From Chlamydia trachomatis (GTDB lineage: Bacteria > Chlamydiota > Chlamydiia > Chlamydiales > 2-12-FULL-49-11), in the NCBI GenBank assembly GCA_945877885.1, contig CAMCSI010000027.1:1-12044 (forward strand): a DNA stretch of 12,044 bases. The letters are read 5' to 3'. The notes beneath the pieces were generated by a model. The model was not told the origin of the DNA. It searched no databases and worked only from the letters and a program-made list of their open reading frames with translations. Positions 1-6,297 of the stretch are shown here, piece by piece. How positions within the stretch are numbered: the stretch's first letter is position 1; each line of letters begins with the position of its first letter. A program made the position numbers and the translations under genes.

Positions 1-558
1 ATAACAGGCATATCCTATACCCCAGACATCCTCTACAGGGAAGGTTTCTAGAGTATGATTGATTTCTTTTTCATCAATAAGGATACACCGATGAGAAGGG
101 GATTGTTTTGCTTTTTGGGTAGCAATTTTTGCTAAGGTTTTTGTTTTAGATAGACCTAAAGAGGTGTTAATTCCTGTCCAACGTTTAATTTTTATTTGAA
201 TCGCTTTTAATAAAGATTCCAGCTCAATACCTTTTGGTATTTGAATAAACATTTCATCGATCGAGTAGATAAAAGTGGGTAGGGAAAAGGTAGCTACGGT
301 TTCTCTTACACGGCTTGAGATATCATGGTAAAGGGGGTGGTTTACTTGTTTTACAATCACATCTTCTTTGATAAAGAGGGATTTGTATTCAAACGATGCA
401 GCTCCCATTGGGATGTTTAACGCTTTGGCTTCTTTTGATCTTGCAATTACAATACCATTTTTTCCAGAGACCACGACTAACGGCTTATTTTTATACTGGG
501 GGGCAAAAAGAGTTTCGCAGGAGGCAAAAAAATTGTCACAGTCAATTAAACAGATCAT
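1..558 (-). CDS. umuC: UmuC-like Y-family DNA polymerase (Pol V catalytic subunit), 3'-truncated by window edge
   Basis: This is the catalytic subunit of error-prone polymerase V, which copies past DNA lesions together with two processed UmuD' subunits. The first 186 codons are read in one open frame from ATG at 558 to base 1, so the C-terminal thumb and little-finger regions lie outside the window. The start MICLIDCDNFFASCE carries the first catalytic carboxylate (D6). VIARSKEAKAL (37-47) is the family's nucleotide-binding finger segment. YSIDEMF carries the D101-E102 pair, at the same residue numbers as E. coli UmuC. SLGLSKTKTLAKIA (133-146) is the usual palm segment. The gene starts 2 bases after the umuD stop, so the two are one operon with likely translational coupling. 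Seen: frame and motifs. Known: Y-family chemistry. The identity is firm; activity of the full protein cannot be judged. Confidence 0.95.
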   Translation of the reverse strand, partial: MICLIDCDNFFASCETLFAPQYKNKPLVVVSGKNGIVIARSKEAKALNIPMGAASFEYKSLFIKEDVIVKQVNHPLYHDISSRVRETVATFSLPTFIYSIDEMFIQIPKGIELESLLKAIQIKIKRWTGINTSLGLSKTKTLAKIATQKAKQSPSHRCILIDEKEINHTLETFPVEDVWGIGYACY

Positions 559-560
559 TT

Positions 561-971
561 TTAAAGCGGTTTATGGATGTTATAGGTGACCACACCAAAC
601 ACCTCAAAATTACATTCGGCTGTAATTTTAATGGGCTGGTAAGATTTATTCTCAGGAAAAAGGTAGCAGACGCCCTGTTTGATTACCAGCCGTTTTACGG
701 TAAACTCCCCATTTAATGAAGCGATGATAATTTTTCCAGATCGTACCTCTTTAGATTTGTCTACAATTAAAATATCATCCGGATAGATACCGGCACCAAT
801 CATGGAATCTCCTTTAACACGAAGAAAGTAGGTGGCTGTTTTATTATCGATCAAATAATCATTTATATTGAGTCTTTCAGAGCTCTCAGCATGCATCATC
901 ACAGGAAATCCAGCTTCGATACATGAATCATAAAGCGGAGGGTTAGTACTTGCGTTATTGTCTTGGTTCAT
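561..971 (-). CDS. umuD: UmuD-like S24 self-cleaving protein (Pol V accessory subunit)
   Basis: This protein of 136 residues (E. coli UmuD has 139) is the precursor of UmuD', which joins UmuC to form polymerase V. Cleavage is normally triggered by RecA filaments. An EAGFP segment gives a likely cleavage site between A20 and G21, matching the C-G site of E. coli UmuD. The Ser-Lys dyad is visible as S56 in KGDSMI and K93 in EFTVKRL, and the domain ends with the typical VFGVV strand. I chose ATG at 971; the frame stays open upstream to 1217, but that extension has no UmuD similarity and overlaps the divergent transporter gene. The upstream AAAGAG is a weak ribosome site. It is short for a LexA repressor: there is no DNA-binding domain before the cleavage site. 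I see no CTGT-N8-ACAG LexA box upstream, so how it is induced is unclear. Confidence 0.93.
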   Translation of the reverse strand: MNQDNNASTNPPLYDSCIEAGFPVMMHAESSERLNINDYLIDNKTATYFLRVKGDSMIGAGIYPDDILIVDKSKEVRSGKIIIASLNGEFTVKRLVIKQGVCYLFPENKSYQPIKITAECNFEVFGVVTYNIHKPL

Positions 972-1029
972 GATACTCTTTTTTAGTAAATACCCTTTTA
1001 TTATAGGGGTGAGAAGGAGTTTTAAGAAA
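972..1029. promoter_or_regulatory. Divergent promoter region between umuDC and the NSS transporter
   Basis: The 58 bases between the two start codons must hold the control signals for umuDC leftward, and probably those for the transporter rightward. On the minus strand a perfect TATAAT sits at 1000-1005, about 29 bases upstream of the umuD start. Its -35 box at the right distance (TTCTTA, 1023-1028) is poor. On the plus strand TATTAT at 999-1004 overlaps the same bases, so the two promoters would compete. No SOS-box-like dyad is visible. AGGAG at 1015-1019 is the likely ribosome site for the transporter. Promoter calls are by eye and tentative. Confidence 0.35.
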
Positions 1030-2385
1030 GTGAAAAGAGAGCATTGGAAATCAAAATTAGGTTTTATGTGGTCGGCAATTGGTTCGGCAGTAGGTCTTGG
1101 AAGTATATGGAGATTTCCATACATTGTCGGGCAAAATGGCGGGGCGGTATTTGTCATTATGTTTTGCATCTTTTTAATTGGCGTTTCCCTTCCAATCATG
1201 CTTGCTGAGATTGTCATTGGTAGAAAAACACAGACAAACCCTTCCGATGCCTTCTATAAGCTAGGAAAAAGTAAATTTTGGAAAAGCCTTGGTACTATGC
1301 AAGTATTTACCGGTTTTTTAGTTAGCATATTTTATAGTGTTGTATGCGGATGGACACTTGGCTATTTTCTTCAAGCCCTTGCAGGGAATATCACCCATTT
1401 TACAGAGCCAGCTCAAGCGGTTGCTTTTAAAAACTCCTTATTTGATAGTGTTACCTGGCTTATGGGTTGTCAAGCTGGTTTTGTACTTCTTTCGGCAATT
1501 GTCTTGTATCTAGGGGTGCAAAAGGGAATTGAGGCAACAAATAAAATTTTAATGCCTTTGCTTTTTATTTTCCTCATATTCTTAGCCATTGTTGGGTTAA
1601 GTTTACCAGGTTCGATGAAAGGGGTGAAATTTTTATTTACCCCAGATTGGTCTATGTTTAATGGTAAAGTGGCACTACTTGCCCTCGGTCAAGCATTTTT
1701 TGGATTAAGTGTGGGACAAGGAACCATGATTACCTATGGTAGTTATATTAACAAGGATGATAATTTATTCAAAATCACCATCCCTGTGACGATTTCGATT
1801 GTTGTGGTATCGCTTTTAGCCGGTGTTGCGATTTTTACGGCAGTATTTTCTGTAGGAGAAAATTTATTAGGCGGTGAGGAATTAATGTTTCAAACGCTTC
1901 CGCTTGTGTTTTCCACAATGAAATTTGGTGCCCTATTTGCAGCTTTATTCTTTGCCCTCATTCTATTTGCAGGATTAACCTCTCAGATCTCGGCGATGGA
2001 GCCATTTATTGCCTATTTAATAGACCATAAAGAATTTACAAGACATGGTGCCACAACTGCTTGCTCTTTAGGGATTTTCCTTTTAGGAATACCAGTGGGG
2101 TTATCTTTTGGGGTGCTTTCAGGTTATACGATTTTTGGCGCCTCCTTATTTAATGCGTTAAGCTTTTTCTGTGTAAATATCCTTGTACCACTTGGAGCTC
2201 TTGCTGCAGTGATTTTGGTGGGTTGGAAATCTCCTTTTTCAGTTTTTTTACAAGATTTGAGTAAAGGGTTGAAGGTTAAACTTCATGATCATCTATTTCT
2301 TAGAAGGTTTTTTTCATTAAGCCTTAAATACATAGCACCAATAGTCATTTTTATTACGCTGTTAAATCTATTTTATGCAACCTAA
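1030..2385 (+). CDS. Sodium-dependent amino-acid transporter, NSS (SLC6/LeuT) family
   Basis: This is an inner-membrane Na+ symporter for amino acids, with about 11 hydrophobic segments over 451 residues, the usual size of short bacterial NSS proteins such as MhsT. The N-terminus with REHWKSKLGF, followed by SAIGSAVGLGSIWRFPY (15-31), is the unwound TM1 signature. FGLSVGQGTMITYGSY (224-239) is TM6, and FAGLTSQISAMEP (313-325) is TM8. T317 and S318 match the Na2 ligands of LeuT. The LeuT Na1 ligand N27 is replaced by S25, and T254 aligns with G225, which is unusual. I chose GTG at 1030 because REHW is the conserved N-terminus of the family and AGGAG lies 10 bases upstream. Upstream in-frame starts at 958 and 1009 overlap umuD or its promoter and lack a ribosome site. 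The substrate cannot be read from sequence. It is the first gene of a rightward run. Confidence 0.92.
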   Translation: MKREHWKSKLGFMWSAIGSAVGLGSIWRFPYIVGQNGGAVFVIMFCIFLIGVSLPIMLAEIVIGRKTQTNPSDAFYKLGKSKFWKSLGTMQVFTGFLVSIFYSVVCGWTLGYFLQALAGNITHFTEPAQAVAFKNSLFDSVTWLMGCQAGFVLLSAIVLYLGVQKGIEATNKILMPLLFIFLIFLAIVGLSLPGSMKGVKFLFTPDWSMFNGKVALLALGQAFFGLSVGQGTMITYGSYINKDDNLFKITIPVTISIVVVSLLAGVAIFTAVFSVGENLLGGEELMFQTLPLVFSTMKFGALFAALFFALILFAGLTSQISAMEPFIAYLIDHKEFTRHGATTACSLGIFLLGIPVGLSFGVLSGYTIFGASLFNALSFFCVNILVPLGALAAVILVGWKSPFSVFLQDLSKGLKVKLHDHLFLRRFFSLSLKYIAPIVIFITLLNLFYAT

Positions 2386-2394
2386 GCATTATAT

Positions 2395-2964
2395 ATGGTA
2401 GAGATTTATTTAATAAGGCATGGGGAAACAAAGTGGTCGCTGTCTGGGAGGCATACAGGCCTTACGGATATCCCTTTAACAGAAAATGGGATAAATCAAG
2501 CTAAAGCTTTAAAAAATACCATTGCCGAGATGAATTTTAAGGTGGTTTATTGCAGTCCTTTACAGCGCGCTAAGCAAACTTGTGAGATATGCCATTTATT
2601 AGATCAGGCGATCATAAATAGTGATTTAGTGGAATGGGATTATGGGGATTATGAAGGGCTTACGACAAAGCAGATTCATGAAATAGATCCCCATTGGTCA
2701 GTGTTTACAAAGGATCCAAAAAATGGAGAGAGCTTTCATCATGTGGAAAAGCGGGCTGATAGAATGATTGCTGAGCTTAAAAAAGTAAAGGGCCCTGTAG
2801 CTGTATTTTCATCAGGCCATTTTTTACGGGTGCTTGCCTCCAGGTGGTGCGGATTTCCTGTATCTTATGGACGCTACCTCCTTTTATCCACAGCATCGTT
2901 ATCGGTTTTATCAATTGAGTCTGATATTCAGGTGATTAAGCATTGGAATGTCTTATCGTATTAA
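2395..2964 (+). CDS. Histidine phosphatase family protein (phosphoglycerate-mutase-like)
   Basis: This is a cytoplasmic phosphohydrolase or mutase of the branch-1 histidine phosphatase superfamily, 189 residues long. It has all the core residues: the LIRHGET motif with R8 and the phospho-acceptor H9, SPLQRAKQT with phosphate-binding R58, the acid/base E80 in EWDYGDYEG, and the second histidine H142 in SSGHFLRVL. Family members of this size include GpmB-like, CobC-like and broad acid phosphatases. Length and motifs do not separate these, so the substrate is unknown. There are no neighbouring cobalamin or glycolysis genes to support CobC or a mutase. It starts 9 bases after the transporter stop. 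No clear Shine-Dalgarno is visible before the ATG, so translation may be coupled to the upstream gene. Confidence 0.9.
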   Translation: MVEIYLIRHGETKWSLSGRHTGLTDIPLTENGINQAKALKNTIAEMNFKVVYCSPLQRAKQTCEICHLLDQAIINSDLVEWDYGDYEGLTTKQIHEIDPHWSVFTKDPKNGESFHHVEKRADRMIAELKKVKGPVAVFSSGHFLRVLASRWCGFPVSYGRYLLLSTASLSVLSIESDIQVIKHWNVLSY

Positions 2965-3020
2965 CTCTTGCACAATAACTTCCCATCTGTAATGTAGGCC
3001 TTAACTTTAGAGGTGCTAAC

Positions 3021-4139
3021 ATGAAAGATACGAGCAAGAAATTAGTGATAATCACAGGTAGTGCAGGAAGAATTGGAGCAAGGATCGCACAAAGACTGGG
3101 AAAAAAATATCAAATCGTAGGATTTGAGCTGATGAAAGCAATTTATGCCTCAGCAAATGAAGAGCTAGTCCCTTTAGATATCTCTTCAGAAGAAAGTATC
3201 CATCAAGCATTTAGACATATCAGAGCTTTTTATGGGAAACAAATTGCCTCTGTAGTCCATTTGGCAGCTTATTATAGCTTTGAGGATCAAAAGTACTCCA
3301 AATATAATAAAATTACGGTACAAGGGACAAAAAATCTATTAAAAGCACTGCAAGAGTTTGAAGTGGAGCAGTTTATTTTCTCTTCCACTATGCTTGTGCG
3401 TAAAGCAACAAAGCCAGGAGAGGTGATTACAGAAATGAGCCCTCTTGAAGGAAGCTGGGCCTATCCTCAATCAAAGATTGAGACAGAGGAAGTGATTAGG
3501 AAATATAGGGGAAAAATTCCTTCTGTGGTGATGGAAATAGCTGGTGTATATGATGATGATTGTCATTCTATCCCAATATCCAACCAAATTCAGCGTATAT
3601 ACGAAAAAAGCCTAACCTCACATTTTTTCCCTGGGGATGCATCGCATGGGGCAGCATTTATCCACATGGATGATCTAGTCAATCTTTTAGAAAAAGCGGT
3701 AGATAGGAGAAATGAAATACCAAGAGAGGTGACCGTTTTAGTTGGCGAGGAAAAAACCCTTAGCACAAAGTATTTACAAAATGCAATTTCTCAGTATTTT
3801 TTTCATAAAAATAGCAGGCTTATATGGCTTCCTAAGTGGTTTGCGTGGCTAGGCTCGTTTTTACAATGTCATACCCCGTTTATGGAAAAGCCCTTTATCC
3901 GTCCATGGATGATAAAACTTGCCGATGATCACTATGAACTAGATGTGTCGGAGGCAAAAGATCTATTTAAGTGGGATATGAAACATAAGCTTGAAGACTC
4001 TCTTCTATTGATGTTAAAGGATTTAGAGTCAGATCCAATTGGTTGGTATAAAAAAAATAACTTGAAAATGCCAAAACGTATGGAAAAGAAGCTATTGAAG
4101 AGAGAAAAAATAGTGAAAAAGAATGGAAAGGCGGCATGA
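3021..4139 (+). CDS. NAD(P)-dependent epimerase/dehydratase, extended SDR family
   Basis: This Rossmann-fold oxidoreductase of 372 residues probably acts on a sugar-nucleotide, sterol-like or isoprenoid substrate. The dinucleotide-binding TGSAGRIG motif is at 12-19, after strand KLVIIT. The acidic E36 at the end of strand 2 suggests a preference for NAD over NADP. PLDIS (51-55) and HLAA (80-83) are typical. IFSST (119-123) supplies the active-site serine and WAYPQSK the Y148-xxx-K152 catalytic pair. The last 30 residues are rich in Lys/Arg, which could place the protein at the membrane surface. AGAGG upstream of ATG 3021 gives good ribosome spacing. The stop overlaps the next start as ATGA, so this protein and the VKOR-like membrane protein are made together and probably work together. 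The reaction catalysed is not known. Confidence 0.88.
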   Translation: MKDTSKKLVIITGSAGRIGARIAQRLGKKYQIVGFELMKAIYASANEELVPLDISSEESIHQAFRHIRAFYGKQIASVVHLAAYYSFEDQKYSKYNKITVQGTKNLLKALQEFEVEQFIFSSTMLVRKATKPGEVITEMSPLEGSWAYPQSKIETEEVIRKYRGKIPSVVMEIAGVYDDDCHSIPISNQIQRIYEKSLTSHFFPGDASHGAAFIHMDDLVNLLEKAVDRRNEIPREVTVLVGEEKTLSTKYLQNAISQYFFHKNSRLIWLPKWFAWLGSFLQCHTPFMEKPFIRPWMIKLADDHYELDVSEAKDLFKWDMKHKLEDSLLLMLKDLESDPIGWYKKNNLKMPKRMEKKLLKREKIVKKNGKAA

Positions 4140-5437
4140 AAAAAATAGACCCGCATGAGAAAAATAGTTGGACAGTGGTTGCGTGCTTTTTTTTAGGCTT
4201 TTGGTTAATTTTTTCTCCATTTGCCTTAGGATATGAAACAAGAGCCATGGTATGGTCTGATATGATCACAGGTGCGGTCGTAATCCTTGCAAGCCTTTTT
4301 GCAAGGAAGGCAAATAGTTGCGGATTTATTTGTCTTTGGATGATTTGCTTGTTAGGTCTTTGGTTGAATTTTGCTCCCTTGGTTTACCCAGCAAAGATGT
4401 CTGTAGAATACTTAAACGACACAGTGATCGGGATATTATTGGTCATTTTTTCCTTGATTATCCCAGGACTACCTGGAAAAGTGGAAGGGGTAGGAGGTGA
4501 GATCCCTCCAGGATGGAGTTACAACCCTTCGGCCTGGTCTCAAAGACTTCCTGTAATAGCACTTGGTCTTATAGGGATGTTTATTGCTCGCTATCTAGCA
4601 GCTTATCAATTAGGCTATATAAGCTCTGTTTGGGATCCTGTATTTGGTGAAGGAACTAAAGATGTCCTTACCTCATCTGTGGCAAGCTATTTACCAATCT
4701 CTGATGCCGGCCTTGGATGCTTTGCTTATACTATAGAGGTGTTACTTGCTCTAAAGGGCGGGCCAGGACGTTGGAAAACTATGCCTTGGATGGTAGTCTC
4801 TTTTGTATTTTTGGTGGTACCTCTTGGTATTGTAAGCATCCTATTGGTCATATTGCAGCCACTAATTGTTGGAAAGTGGTGCTTTCTTTGTTTATGTACA
4901 TCAGTTTCCATGATGTTCATGATCGTATTTGCCGTAGATGAACTTGTGGCAGTATGTCAATTTCTTTCACGCAGCAGCAAAGCTGGAAAAGGCTTTTGGA
5001 AAACATTTTTTCATGGAGGGGATCTTCCTGGTACAAAGGATGATGAACCCTGCAGGCTTTCAGAAAGTAGCCTATTAACTATAGCAGCAAAGGCCTTTGA
5101 AGGAATAAGCTTTAATTTTACGTTACTTTTAAGTGCCGCAATAGGGGCTTTTTTTATGCTCACCCCTTATCTATTCTCACTGCAAAATAAGATGGCATCG
5201 CTTGACCACTTGATGGGAGCACTTATTATTGTTACATCTATAGTATCCTTTGCCGAAGTGATACGATCTGCGCGGTTTTTAAATATGGTTTTTGGAACGA
5301 TCGTGATCATAGGTTCTTGGTTGTTAGCAAATATGGGGATTTATCATACTCTTTTTGGTCTGTTGACAATCATTTTGGCGATACGAAAAGGAAAAATTTT
5401 TTCAATGTATGGCACCATTGAGAAAGTCAAAAAATAA
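4136..5437 (+). CDS. SPW-repeat / vitamin K epoxide reductase-like / SPW-repeat membrane protein
   Basis: This polytopic membrane protein has 433 residues in three blocks. Residues 12-110 form an SPW-repeat domain with WLIFSPFALGY (23-33) and a second half WLNFAPL (76-82). Residues 135-275 resemble the VKOR fold: a four-helix bundle with the redox CxxC in GKWCFLCLC (C249, C252, extra C254). Residues 325-418 form another SPW-like block with FFMLTPYLF (339-347). Canonical VKOR proteins have a second cysteine pair in the first loop. Here that loop (162-194) has none, and the only nearby cysteine is C195 in DAGLGCFAY. The protein may therefore reduce a quinone or act on a different partner through CxxC alone. 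It overlaps the SDR gene by 4 bases, with AAGGCGGC before the ATG. Domain calls are from motif memory; function is inferred. Confidence 0.8.
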   Translation: MKKIDPHEKNSWTVVACFFLGFWLIFSPFALGYETRAMVWSDMITGAVVILASLFARKANSCGFICLWMICLLGLWLNFAPLVYPAKMSVEYLNDTVIGILLVIFSLIIPGLPGKVEGVGGEIPPGWSYNPSAWSQRLPVIALGLIGMFIARYLAAYQLGYISSVWDPVFGEGTKDVLTSSVASYLPISDAGLGCFAYTIEVLLALKGGPGRWKTMPWMVVSFVFLVVPLGIVSILLVILQPLIVGKWCFLCLCTSVSMMFMIVFAVDELVAVCQFLSRSSKAGKGFWKTFFHGGDLPGTKDDEPCRLSESSLLTIAAKAFEGISFNFTLLLSAAIGAFFMLTPYLFSLQNKMASLDHLMGALIIVTSIVSFAEVIRSARFLNMVFGTIVIIGSWLLANMGIYHTLFGLLTIILAIRKGKIFSMYGTIEKVKK

Positions 5438-5477
5438 ACTATTTGAGTAAAAGGGGAGCTTGGAGTATTTTACAATT

Positions 5478-5951
5478 ATGAACAAAGTGATCGTAATTTT
5501 TGCCTGTATTTTTTCAATGTGCGTAAAGCCTCCAGAGCATGTGGCAGTTAGTGATAAAAGCATAGAAGCTTTTGCCGATACTATCAAGGAGAGCAATCTT
5601 TCAGTGCTTGCAGTAGGGGGGTTTTATCTTCAAAATAAAGTAGAAAAATTGTACTTAGACTTAGAGTATAAGGGCACTTTAACAAAAGATGAGGCTAAAC
5701 AAAAACTCACCTCCTATGTTACAGGGATGGTAAAGCATATAAATCATGATTCGGAACTTTTGCCCCACTTGATAAAAGAATCTTTTGATTATGGAGATAT
5801 TAGCATTTCTTTAGGTTATACCTCTTTAGAAAGAAAATCCTCCCAAGTTCACCTATACAATAATGAGATTGTATTTTCCACCTATCATAGTAAAGATAAT
5901 TCTCTTGAGAAAGATTACAGCGAACCTTTTGTGAAGCAAGAGGTATATTAA
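5478..5951 (+). CDS. Small exported protein of unknown function
   Basis: I do not recognise a named function. The product has 157 residues and begins MNKVIVIFACIFSMC, a short charged start and a hydrophobic stretch that looks like a signal peptide. The cysteine at residue 15 might be lipidated, but M at -1 is not a good lipobox, so this is weak. The rest is soluble and mixed alpha/beta: LSVLAVGGFYLQNKVEKLYLDL, split by its Gly-Gly turn, then a helical TKDEAKQKL stretch, then HINHDSELLPHLIKES and a strand-rich end. This layout resembles a set of small uncharacterised proteins that I recall from chlamydia-like bacteria, an impression I cannot check here. I chose ATG 5478 with GGAG at 5462-5465. 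TTG at 5460 is also in frame but sits too close to AGGGGAG. The gene lies about 40 bases after the VKOR-like gene and is probably co-transcribed with it. Confidence 0.7.
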   Translation: MNKVIVIFACIFSMCVKPPEHVAVSDKSIEAFADTIKESNLSVLAVGGFYLQNKVEKLYLDLEYKGTLTKDEAKQKLTSYVTGMVKHINHDSELLPHLIKESFDYGDISISLGYTSLERKSSQVHLYNNEIVFSTYHSKDNSLEKDYSEPFVKQEVY

Positions 5952-5962
5952 CTACAAATATT

Positions 5963-6137
5963 ATATAGTCATTTGACTTAGATTTAATAGGCTTTTCGTC
6001 GGGCTTATCTTCATCTTTTTGCCCGCCTGTATCGGCCTTGTTGAAGAACAAGGGCCTGCTTCGGCGGGGTTTGTACTCTCAAAAATCTGAAGCGATCCCT
6101 TAGAAAAACCTATTAAATCTAAGTCAAATGACTATAT
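5963..6137. mobile_element. MITE-like palindromic element with 35-base terminal inverted repeats
   Basis: The outer arms 5963-5991 and 6109-6137 are perfect inverted repeats of 29 bases. With one mismatch (5992/6108) they extend to 35 bases (5963-5997 and 6103-6137). The core of about 105 bases is more GC-rich and has its own nested fold: CCCGCC (6022-6027) pairs with GGCGGG (6063-6068), enclosing GGCCTTGTT (6034-6042), a GAAG loop and AACAAGGGCC. The ends read TATAGTC...GACTATA, compatible with a TA-target element of the IS630/Tc1-mariner kind, but because the ends are palindromic a target duplication cannot be proved. No transposase fits inside. It begins 11 bases after the stop of the preceding gene and may also act as a terminator. 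Non-autonomous transposon is inference; the palindrome is seen directly. Confidence 0.6.
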
Positions 6138-6182
6138 CTAATTATCAGGGCTTAATTTCTTTGGAAAAGGCACTACTCTTCT

Positions 6183-6268
6183 ATATAATAAATCTCTTAC
6201 TTAATTATCTTTAACTAAAATACATGCATTTTTTAGATAAAAATAATGAAGTAAGAGATTTACTATAT
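6183..6268. repeat. Long AT-rich inverted repeat (38-bp arms, 10-base loop)
   Basis: Bases 6183-6220 pair with 6231-6268 without gaps, 34 of 38 positions matching (mismatches at 6188, 6203, 6209 and 6214). The loop is 6221-6230. The strongest block is AAATCTCTTACTT against AAGTAAGAGATTT. It sits between two convergent genes, 29 bases beyond the stop of the leftward alanine-rich gene, so it could end transcription from both sides. It lacks a GC-rich stem and a flanking U-run, so it is not a classical intrinsic terminator. It may instead be a second miniature element or an RNA-stability hairpin. Together with the MITE-like element it accounts for most of the gene-free stretch 5952-6297. Confidence 0.7.
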
Positions 6269-6297
6269 TAAAAATATTAAGGTTTCTTTATACCGGA

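Noticed and set aside
1..971. LexA repressor instead of UmuD
   Set aside because: The protein is only 136 residues with no helix-turn-helix before the cleavage site, and it is directly followed by umuC.
561..1217. Longer UmuD start giving 218 residues
   Set aside because: The additional 82 residues have no UmuD similarity and overlap the transporter gene; ATG 971 gives the family length.
2965..3020. Promoter before the SDR epimerase gene (TTGCAC ... TAATGT)
   Set aside because: Both boxes match the consensus at only about half of their positions; the gene could equally be transcribed from upstream.
4285..4306. Perfect 8-bp inverted repeat with 6-base spacer inside the VKOR-like gene
   Set aside because: It lies within an in-frame, conserved membrane segment of the SPW domain and has no U-run; probably chance.
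5800..6051. Minus-strand frame of 83 codons running into the palindromic element
   Set aside because: It lies opposite the small exported protein and half of the MITE-like repeat, and I saw no ribosome site or family match; it might be a remnant of element coding but cannot be supported.
5963..6268. CRISPR array or toxin-antitoxin locus in the gene-free stretch
   Set aside because: No regularly spaced direct repeats are present and no small gene pair with ribosome sites is seen; the structure is two independent palindromes.
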